Origin: CAIOZW01 sp049318845 | GTDB taxonomy: Bacteria > Acidobacteriota > Blastocatellia > RBC074 | Length of the DNA: 8,411 nt | NCBI GenBank assembly: GCA_049318845.1 | Contig: JBMOFH010000168.1 | Span: 1-8,411 of the forward strand | Direction: 5' to 3' | Shown: positions 1-6,150 of the stretch, in pieces | Layout of the letters: the number at the start of each line of letters is the position of its first letter | How positions within the stretch are numbered: the stretch's first letter is position 1 | Notes under the pieces: model-generated | The model's input: the letters and a program-made list of their open reading frames with translations, nothing else | Told to the model about the DNA's origin: nothing | Databases searched by the model: none | Position numbers and translations under genes: made by a program

Positions 1-774
<774 letters not shown>

Positions 775-813
775 TCGTGACGGCATAGAGGCTCACTAAA
801 CTCAATAAGACTG

Positions 814-848
814 ACGGCTGTCGAAGGTGACTTCGACAGCCGTTTTTT
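814..848 (+). terminator. Intrinsic terminator of the radical SAM gene
   Basis: A perfect 13-bp stem (814-826 pairing with 831-843) closes on the stable GNRA-type tetraloop GTGA (827-830) and is followed by a T run (843-848). It lies 40 nt after the stop at 774 and reads rightward. In the leftward direction the stem is not followed by a T tract, so it is mainly a one-way terminator insulating the radical SAM gene from the convergent SLATT gene. Confidence 0.93.
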
Positions 849-873
849 ACTTTCTGGTCTGGATCACAGCCGG

Positions 874-1896
874 TCACTTAATCAACTTTTCATTGGTGGT
901 ACTGGCGGCATCGAGCCGGCTTGCAATACTTCCGATTGCCAGTTCCCGCTTCTCCGCCTCGATGAGAAATTGGTTATGATCAGCGGTCAACACCTCAAAG
1001 ACCGGCTGAAAGAACTCCTGAGTCGCGGCGGAATCTCCAACGGCAATTCGACTTCGGTATTTGTCGATCTCCGCCTTGAGCTCCCGGAGTCGGGTCGCCG
1101 CCACCAGATAGCGATCGGCATTCGTGCGGTCCTGATTCATCGCCGAGCGCGACAAGGTTAGTGCCGCATATGCAGAAGCAATCACCCCAAGTGAGGCAAC
1201 CAACGCCAGTTTCGAAGACAAGAGTGAGAGCGCGCCGGCGACCGCCGTAAAGGTCGAGGCAAGGAAGAGCGCACGTGACGAACCAGTCAGGGTCTGATGT
1301 GCTGAGGACTCGTGCTTACCGCCTCGTTCCCTGAAATAGTCGATCTGATTATCGAGCAGGAAACGCCTTACATATTCGAACGCCAGCAGCCGATCCAGCG
1401 GTGCCGACGTAATGTCTTCCACAACAGACTTGAAGTAGGCGAGCCGTTTTGCCTCCGCCCGCGCGCGCGCCTCCGCCCATTGCTTCGCCAGCCCCCCCCC
1501 GCGTAGCTGTGACAGCCACATTGTCGCGAGCCCCGAGGTGATGATGCCAAGAATCCCGATCGACCTGACCGGCCACGCACCAAACCTCTCCTGAAGAGCG
1601 TCGAGACCTCCCGTAACCAGCAGCAGGGCACCAAGGCTCGCCGTGGCAAAGACTGCCAGATCCGCCTTCCGTGCCGTTTGCTTGAACAGAGCCTGCGCCC
1701 TGACCGCTCTCAGATTCAGATCTTCATAACTCTCTGCCAGGATCGCCTGTCGTGCTCCGCCAAGGCAGACCGCAAGTGACGGCGCCACGGCCGCGAACAT
1801 AACGGCATGCTCCACCGGAGCGATCTTCCAGTCAGCAGCTTCACCTTTACCTATTGCTTCACGCGCGGTTCGAATCAGCTCTTGTTCGTTCAACAT
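874..1896 (-). CDS. Tandem SLATT-like 2TM+2TM membrane protein, putative effector
   Basis: This encodes 340 residues. ATG at 1896 is preferred because GAGGA (1903-1907) sits 6 nt upstream; a GTG one codon earlier (1899) would leave only 3 nt. Counting from that GTG, hydrophobic hairpins lie at about 80-97/112-131 and 208-226/230-249. Each pair is flanked by charged amphipathic helices: a W-AEARARAEA segment after the first, and an LLDNQIDYFRER segment before and an ADRYLVAATRLRELKAEI segment after the second. This matches the SLATT_3 plus SLATT_1 (DUF4231-type) arrangement. SLATT proteins are predicted pore-forming or membrane-perturbing effectors of nucleotide-signal defence systems. No signal peptide is visible. 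No SMODS nucleotidyltransferase, SLOG or other usual partner is adjacent; the neighbours are a convergent radical SAM gene and a divergent ECF-kinase operon. A run of nine G occurs in frame right after TM2. Family call is fairly good; effector activity is inferred. Confidence 0.65.
   Translation of the reverse strand: MLNEQELIRTAREAIGKGEAADWKIAPVEHAVMFAAVAPSLAVCLGGARQAILAESYEDLNLRAVRAQALFKQTARKADLAVFATASLGALLLVTGGLDALQERFGAWPVRSIGILGIITSGLATMWLSQLRGGGLAKQWAEARARAEAKRLAYFKSVVEDITSAPLDRLLAFEYVRRFLLDNQIDYFRERGGKHESSAHQTLTGSSRALFLASTFTAVAGALSLLSSKLALVASLGVIASAYAALTLSRSAMNQDRTNADRYLVAATRLRELKAEIDKYRSRIAVGDSAATQEFFQPVFEVLTADHNQFLIEAEKRELAIGSIASRLDAASTTNEKLIK
1492..1500 (-). repeat. G9 homopolymer inside the SLATT-like gene
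   Basis: Nine consecutive C on the + strand encode three Gly (134-136 counted from the GTG at 1899) just after the second membrane helix. Gain or loss of one base would shift the frame and remove the entire second SLATT module. It could be a slippage (phase-variable) tract or only a sequencing-error hotspot. Confidence 0.8.
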
Positions 1897-1989
1897 CACG
1901 GTTCCTCGTTATTGGCCTTGAATGTGGGGGCGGCAGGTTTACTCTCAACGCTTGCGCACTGACTTCTTAACGCAGTTTGCTATGAAAAC

Positions 1990-2004
1990 GCAAATCCCGA
2001 TCCA
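1990..2004 (-). promoter_or_regulatory. Possible leftward sigma54 promoter for the SLATT-like gene
   Basis: Read leftward the site is TGGATC-N5-TTGC, with GG and GC exactly 10 nt apart as sigma54 requires. The -12 element TTGC is intact, but the -24 element has two mismatches to TGGCAC. The predicted start near 1978 would give an 82-nt leader to the ATG at 1896. The palindrome centred at 2118 would lie about 140 bp upstream, a normal enhancer distance. This is a weak match that could arise by chance. Confidence 0.3.
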
Positions 2005-2097
2005 TTGCCGACTATGTTTGTCTGACGTTTTCCGAGTCTCTTCTTAGTCACAATTCTTTGACGGTGTGGTCAGTGTCGATCCTCAGTCACGATTGCG

Positions 2098-2139
2098 AGT
2101 ATCAGTGATAGTGTCAATTTTGATACTATCACTGATACT
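2098..2139. promoter_or_regulatory. 42-bp near-perfect palindrome, candidate enhancer/operator
   Basis: The arms 2098-2117 and 2120-2139 are complementary except for one G-T pair (2113/2124). The palindrome contains nested 11-bp dyads: TATCAGTGATA (2100-2110), TGATAGTGTCA (2106-2116), TGATACTATCA (2121-2131) and TATCACTGATA (2127-2137). No T tract follows on either side, so it is not a terminator. Its centre lies about 152 bp upstream of the predicted start of the sigma54 promoter at 2245-2260, where enhancer-binding proteins usually bind. The binding protein is inferred; the FHA-type activator encoded at 6151-8139 is the obvious candidate. Confidence 0.6.
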
Positions 2140-2173
2140 AATCCACCCTGCCAGCAAAAAAGCCCTCGCAAAA

Positions 2174-2184
2174 TGATACTGTCA
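2174..2184. promoter_or_regulatory. Third TGATA-type dyad (operator-like)
   Basis: TGATACTGTCA differs by one base from TGATACTATCA at 2121-2131 and is centred about 92 bp upstream of the predicted sigma54 start. Recurrence of the same 11-bp motif suggests a multi-site binding array for one regulator. Confidence 0.45.
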
Positions 2185-2244
2185 TTCCAACAAGTTACGG
2201 TACGAGAGATCTCAACCTGAGACCGACCAGCGCCATGCAGGCTT

Positions 2245-2260
2245 TGGCACAAGATTTGCA
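2245..2260 (+). promoter_or_regulatory. Sigma54 (-24/-12) promoter
   Basis: The sequence TGGCAC-AAGAT-TTGCA has both core elements intact and the required 10 nt between GG (2246-2247) and GC (2258-2259). Transcription would start near 2271 and run rightward, giving the ECF sigma gene an unusually long leader of about 410 nt. Sigma54 promoters need an AAA+ activator, and one with an intact GAFTGA loop is encoded in this window at 6151-8139. Confidence 0.75.
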
Positions 2261-2278
2261 TTAATTTGCATTGATTTG
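2254..2278 (+). repeat. ATTTGCATT direct repeats with 10-bp period
   Basis: ATTTGCATT occurs at 2254-2262 and 2264-2272, with a partial third copy ATTTG at 2274-2278. The first copy overlaps the -12 element of the sigma54 promoter and the second spans the predicted start site. The one-helical-turn spacing could allow a repressor to block the promoter, or it may simply be an AT-rich melting region. Confidence 0.55.
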
Positions 2279-2313
2279 ACTGTATTGCCACAGTAATAAA
2301 AAACTAAGTCAAA

Positions 2314-2388
2314 ATGTTCTGGTCGATACCGGAAGAACAACTGGATGTTACCCCTGTCTCGACTGCGATGCAGTCAGCCAGATTGTAA
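2314..2388 (+). other. Possible 24-codon leader peptide
   Basis: An ATG (2314) opens a 24-residue frame, beginning MFWSIPEEQLDVTP, that ends in TAA at 2386-2388. It lies 43 nt downstream of the predicted sigma54 start. No clear ribosome binding site precedes it and no family is recognised, so it may be a chance frame. Confidence 0.15.
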
Positions 2389-2486
2389 GTGCATGCTTGG
2401 TCAGGATCTGAAGCCTACACTTCCCTTCACTGGTTAATGTGTTTCAGAAAACGATTCCGGGTCAAATTCGGAATAGATATTTTTCA

Positions 2487-2511
2487 GAATCTGGCCCCCT
2501 GAATCTGGCCC
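2487..2511 (+). repeat. Tandem GAATCTGGCCC repeat
   Basis: GAATCTGGCCC occurs at 2487-2497 and 2501-2511 (14-bp period). Just upstream, ATTCCG (2454-2459) and CGGAAT (2469-2474) form a 6-bp inverted repeat. This compact cluster of short repeats could be a remnant of a mobile-element end, but no transposase or target duplication is visible. Confidence 0.45.
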
Positions 2512-2520
2512 TTTAAATGC
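2506..2520 (+). promoter_or_regulatory. Weak second sigma54-like site
   Basis: TGGCCC-TTTAA-ATGC keeps the GG-N10-GC spacing but departs from consensus in both elements. It is about 160 bp before the ECF start, so it could shorten the leader. It is much weaker than the site at 2245-2260. Confidence 0.15.
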
Positions 2521-2672
2521 GCCACTCTGGCATAGCCGCTCCGGCGACAAAGTCGGCGCAGCCCATCGGTCAATCTTCAGCATTAGTGACTGATGAGTCG
2601 ATATTATCCAATGTTCAATTAATCTGGAGAGGCGTTCTCACAATCTTCTCGCGATCTAATCGCAACCAAGGA

Positions 2673-2709
2673 GCAGCCAATGGAAGAGCGAATGAAGCAG
2701 CCAATGGAA
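2673..2709 (+). repeat. Duplicated start-codon segment GCAGCCAATGGAA
   Basis: Identical 13-mers at 2673-2685 and 2697-2709 lie 24 bp apart, each with an in-frame ATG (2680 and 2704). Only the first has a good ribosome binding site. This is a small in-frame duplication that may create a minor second start eight residues shorter. Confidence 0.7.
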
Positions 2710-3363
2710 CAGGAAGTTCTGACACGAAAGCGACATGCGTTTACATCTGGCAGTGTGTGGCAGTTTGGCCAGGCGAGACGCCGCGCAAGGCAGCGTAAAT
2801 CTTTGCCGCAGTCCGTTTCGACGGTCGAGATTAATAATTGGATTAATGGCACACGCCGCGGAGAGAGCAACCTGATCGATGGCATCTACGATCGCCTCTG
2901 CGACATTGCACATAGCCAGCTTCGCCGTGGCTGGCGATGTGACCATGTCGAGACTACGGAGCTGGTCAGCGAACTCTATCTGAAGCTCCAGCGTGAGAAG
3001 TTACCAAAGATTCAAAACAGGTCACATTTTTTTGCAATCTGCGCGCTGCTCTCACGCCAGATCCTGATTGGAAAAGTCAGGAATTTCCTGGCGCAAAAAT
3101 GTGGTGGCAGCTACCAGCACACTTCGATTCACGAATCGATGCAGTTGATGGAGGCCAATCAGGAGATTCTCCTGCAGATAGACGAGGCAATGAACGGGTT
3201 GCAGCGTTATGACGAGTTCAAGTACCTGGTGGCCAGTCTGCGGATCTATCTTGGATTCACGATAGAGGAGATTGCCAGCGCACTGGACGTTTCGACTTCG
3301 ACGGTGAAGCGTAACTGGAAATTCGCATCAGCCTGGTTATCACGGGAGATTGGTCAGAATTGA
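2680..3363 (+). CDS. ECF sigma factor, Sigma70_ECF/TIGR02999-like, kinase-associated
   Basis: This encodes 227 residues. ATG at 2680 is chosen because AAGGAG (2668-2673) stands 6 nt before it. Region 2 spans about 65-135, with IYDRLCDIAHSQLRR, then ETTELVSELYLKL and NRSHFFAI, the layout of the PF07638 group. Region 4 spans about 165-225, with the helix-turn-helix FTIEEIASALDVSTSTVKRN at 193-212. Residues 1-43 are an extra, strongly basic N-terminal stretch not usual in ECF factors. No anti-sigma gene adjoins; the next gene, 15 nt downstream, is a membrane Ser/Thr kinase, a known pairing in which phosphorylation replaces anti-sigma control. In the region 2.2 segment, Thr92-Thr93 are candidate target residues, by analogy with EcfP/PknT of Vibrio. 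The target promoters cannot be read from this window. Confidence 0.88.
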   Translation: MEERMKQPMEQEVLTRKRHAFTSGSVWQFGQARRRARQRKSLPQSVSTVEINNWINGTRRGESNLIDGIYDRLCDIAHSQLRRGWRCDHVETTELVSELYLKLQREKLPKIQNRSHFFAICALLSRQILIGKVRNFLAQKCGGSYQHTSIHESMQLMEANQEILLQIDEAMNGLQRYDEFKYLVASLRIYLGFTIEEIASALDVSTSTVKRNWKFASAWLSREIGQN

Positions 3364-3378
3364 CGAGGAGGTGCCTGA

Positions 3379-6093
3379 ATGGTCGATCCGAAGAAGGTCG
3401 AGTGGATATTCGGTGAAGTTTTCGACGCTCCGCAGGAGGAGCGGAGCGCGCTGCTCGACAAGCTCTGCGGTGATGACACAAGCCTGCGTGCCGAGGTTGA
3501 ATCGTTACTCCAGGCAGGACAACTCGACTCGGTTGAGCTGGTTGAAGGGTTCAGGGATATCCTGGTGACGGAGTTTCCGGAAGAGTCGCTGGAGGGGCAG
3601 ACCATTGGCGGTTTCCATATCATTCGACAGATCGGAAAGGGTGGTATGGGAACGATCTACCTTGCAGAGGATCCAAATCTCTCGCGAGAGGTAGCGATAA
3701 AGTTTCTCTCGAAGAGCCTGACGGGAAGACCGGAGCAGGTCGAACTCTTCTTCAAGGAGGCGCGGATTGCGTCAAAGCTCAATGATCCGGGCATTGTGAC
3801 GATTCATCGAGTCGAGAACCAGAAGGATCGATTATTTATAGTTATGGAGCTGGTCCGCGGCGATAACCTGCGCCATCACCTGAGGGAGGGACCGATCGAA
3901 GTCAAAGATGCGGTGAGTATCGCCCTGCGAGTCGCCGAGGGGCTCAAAACCGCCCACGAAGCCGGCATCGTCCACTGCGACATCAAGCCGGAGAACGTGA
4001 TGATTGGTGAACGAAGTGAAGTGAAGATTCTCGACTTCGGTCTGGCCAGATTCGGAATGGCACTGAGCCAGCAGCAGGACCGGGTAATTCGCGGCACACC
4101 GGGGTACATGTCTCCCGAGCAGGCCTGCGGGGGTGGGGTCGATGGGCGGTCAGACATCTATAGTCTTGGAATAATGCTTCATGAGATGGTCTGTGGTCTT
4201 CGGCCCCATAGCCCGGAAGAGCCCGAGGTCGAGCTTCCGAGCTGGCTTCGGCCAGTCATTGCGAGGTCGATTGCGCAGTCGCCAGAGAGTCGGTATCAGT
4301 CGGTCACGGAGATGATAGCCGATCTGCGGCGAGAACCGCGATCGGGGTTCTTCAAATTCGCGGTACCGGTCATCGCCGCCCTTGTGATACTGTCAGTTGT
4401 CGGGGCTATGCTCTATTTCCAGCAGATCGCGACGCGAGGCACCGGTAAGACTTCAGCCTTGAAAGTTTCAGGGTTGGCCCCATTTCAATGGGGATCGATC
4501 ACTCCTGATGGCCAGCAGGTGCTGTTCAACGTCATCGAAAAGAATAATCTGAAATCCGTCTGGATTCGGGATCTGAAGACCAACCTCAGCCGGCAGATCA
4601 TTTCAAACTTGAGCGGAGCCTACAGATGGCCAACAATCTCTCCCGATGGTAAGTACGCCTACCTCGTCAGAATGAAGGACAGCGATTACAAGACCTCTTT
4701 GCTGATCAGGGTTCCTCTTGCCGGTGGCAAATACGAGAAGGTCGCCGATAACGTCGACAGTCCGATCGCCTTCTCCCCGGACGGGGAGAGCTATGCCTAT
4801 ATCACCAAGGATCGGGAAAATGACGTCAGTGTCAGCAGACTCATGATCGTGGGATCGGACGGCATTCATCGCAATCTGCATACGAGAAGAGGGCCCGGAG
4901 ACTATCCACTCGACGGCCCGGCGTGGTCACCCGACGGAAAGACGATCGCCACCCCCGCCATCAGCACCGCCGAATGTGTCTATTACAATGTCGTCGGTGT
5001 CGATGTTAAGACAGGTGTCGAGCGACCGCTGACGAAACTCAGGTGGGGACACATTATGGGGATCGACTGGTTGCGGGACAACTCCGGCATCGTCATCTCC
5101 GCCAAGAAGAATGGGGCAGAGCTTGTCAATCAACTCTACCTTCTTCTGCCTGATAGTGGAGAGGAACATCAGATAACAGATGACTATGGCAGTTATATCG
5201 GTCGGCCAAGCAGCAGTCAGGATTCGCAAACTATCTTTGCCATCAATACCAGAAAACAGACCAGCCTGTGGTTCAATCTTCCAAAGGAATCAGGGACGTT
5301 CCAGAACTACACTCCGGGAGACACCCTCGATGGTGATGATGGCATCACCTGGAGCCGGAATGGACATCTGGCATTCACCTCGCGACGCAGCGGGCACGAA
5401 AATGTCTGGACGAGCGATCTGAGTGGATCGGACTGGCAGTTGACCCGGAACAAGTTGAGCAATCGCTATCCGGCAGCCTCGCCCGATGGACGCTATATTA
5501 TCTTCTCATCGAGCCAGTCGGGACATACCCACCTCACCCGGATCGATTCCGATGGAAAGAACCAGATCGAACTGACAGACGGGTTGATCGATCAGGATCC
5601 TGATGTCTCTCCGGACAGCCAATGGATCATCTACTCGTCGATCAACTCAGGCAAACGAACCATCTGGCGTGTTCCGATCAACGGAGGTAATCCGGAACAG
5701 ATCACAAAAAAGGTCTCGGAATCTCCTGTCATCTCACCAGACGGGCGATGGATCGCGGCTCTGTTTCAGGAAGGCGACCGGTCTGACTGGTACGTCGGCA
5801 TCATTCCCTTCGAGGGTACTGAACCGATAGCCATTCTCAGGATCAAGCGTCCGCTATATCCGGGATATCGATACTTCAGATGGAGCCCGGACGGTCGCGC
5901 AATCGACTATATCGACCTCGACGGAAATACAGGAAATATCTGGAGGATGAAACTTGACGGGAGTGCGCCGTTCAAACTGACAGACTTTTCACGGGACCTC
6001 ATCTTCGGGTTCAGATGGTCGCCAGACGGAACCAGGCTCGCCGCAGTTCGCGGCAGCATCCGCAACGAAGCGATGCTGATCGCACGGAGGTGA
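3379..6093 (+). CDS. Membrane Ser/Thr protein kinase with periplasmic TolB/PD40 beta-propeller
   Basis: This encodes 904 residues. The start at 3379 follows GAGGAGGT (3365-3372) with 6-nt spacing, 15 nt after the ECF stop, so the two are an operon. Residues 1-72 are a helical N-terminal segment (VEWIFGEVFDAP, then AEVESLLQAG) typical of kinases partnered with ECF factors. The kinase domain spans about 79-320: glycine loop GKGGMG 86-91, Lys108, Glu127, catalytic HCD 199-201 with Lys203 and Asn206, DFG 219-221, Thr240 in the GTPGY segment, and SPE 245-247. All catalytic residues are present, but Arg of the usual HRD is Cys200, making it a non-RD kinase. One membrane helix lies at about 327-347. 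Residues ~360-904 carry repeated SPDG blades (for example 421-424, 466-469, 517-520, 701-704, 786-789, 836-839, 881-884). The propeller should lie outside the inner membrane and sense a signal, while the kinase acts inside, probably on the ECF factor. Confidence 0.92.
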   Translation: MVDPKKVEWIFGEVFDAPQEERSALLDKLCGDDTSLRAEVESLLQAGQLDSVELVEGFRDILVTEFPEESLEGQTIGGFHIIRQIGKGGMGTIYLAEDPNLSREVAIKFLSKSLTGRPEQVELFFKEARIASKLNDPGIVTIHRVENQKDRLFIVMELVRGDNLRHHLREGPIEVKDAVSIALRVAEGLKTAHEAGIVHCDIKPENVMIGERSEVKILDFGLARFGMALSQQQDRVIRGTPGYMSPEQACGGGVDGRSDIYSLGIMLHEMVCGLRPHSPEEPEVELPSWLRPVIARSIAQSPESRYQSVTEMIADLRREPRSGFFKFAVPVIAALVILSVVGAMLYFQQIATRGTGKTSALKVSGLAPFQWGSITPDGQQVLFNVIEKNNLKSVWIRDLKTNLSRQIISNLSGAYRWPTISPDGKYAYLVRMKDSDYKTSLLIRVPLAGGKYEKVADNVDSPIAFSPDGESYAYITKDRENDVSVSRLMIVGSDGIHRNLHTRRGPGDYPLDGPAWSPDGKTIATPAISTAECVYYNVVGVDVKTGVERPLTKLRWGHIMGIDWLRDNSGIVISAKKNGAELVNQLYLLLPDSGEEHQITDDYGSYIGRPSSSQDSQTIFAINTRKQTSLWFNLPKESGTFQNYTPGDTLDGDDGITWSRNGHLAFTSRRSGHENVWTSDLSGSDWQLTRNKLSNRYPAASPDGRYIIFSSSQSGHTHLTRIDSDGKNQIELTDGLIDQDPDVSPDSQWIIYSSINSGKRTIWRVPINGGNPEQITKKVSESPVISPDGRWIAALFQEGDRSDWYVGIIPFEGTEPIAILRIKRPLYPGYRYFRWSPDGRAIDYIDLDGNTGNIWRMKLDGSAPFKLTDFSRDLIFGFRWSPDGTRLAAVRGSIRNEAMLIARR

Positions 6094-6150
6094 CGCCGGA
6101 GAGCCTGTTGGAGTGACGTCAGGAAAAATTGTCAAAGCACCTGAGCCGTT
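6094..6150. other. Short convergent gap between kinase and activator genes
   Basis: These 57 bp separate two genes that meet tail to tail. The only structures are a 5-bp stem CCTGA/TCAGG (6140-6144 with 6151-6155) and the 8-bp palindrome TGACGTCA (6114-6121). Neither has a proper T tract, so no intrinsic terminator is evident and transcripts may overlap. Confidence 0.5.

Larger units (their letters stand above)
1897..2679. promoter_or_regulatory. Divergent intergenic control region (783 bp) without a convincing gene
   Basis: This region separates the leftward SLATT gene from the rightward ECF-kinase operon. It looks more AT-rich than the genes around it and is interrupted by stops. It holds, in order, a weak leftward sigma54-like site, a 42-bp palindrome, a further TGATA dyad, the palindrome GAGATCTC (2206-2213), a strong rightward sigma54 promoter with 10-bp spaced repeats, a possible 24-codon leader, and a duplicated GAATCTGGCCC motif. 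From about 2520 to 2660 I see nothing distinctive apart from a TATTAT (2602-2607) that lacks a good -35 partner. Confidence 0.75.

Noticed and set aside
2098..2139. Palindrome as a transcription terminator
   Set aside because: No T tract follows it on either strand.
2070..2291. Leftward 73-codon frame with a hydrophobic stretch, toxin-like at first sight
   Set aside because: It starts at GTG without a ribosome binding site. Its hydrophobic part is simply the translation of the 42-bp palindrome, and it overlaps the sigma54 promoter.
2517..2798. Rightward 93-codon frame overlapping the ECF start
   Set aside because: No ribosome binding site, low-complexity translation, and it overlaps the ECF gene in another frame.
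6114..6121. TGACGTCA palindrome in the convergent gap
   Set aside because: An isolated 8-bp palindrome with no repeat or adjacent promoter; chance is sufficient.
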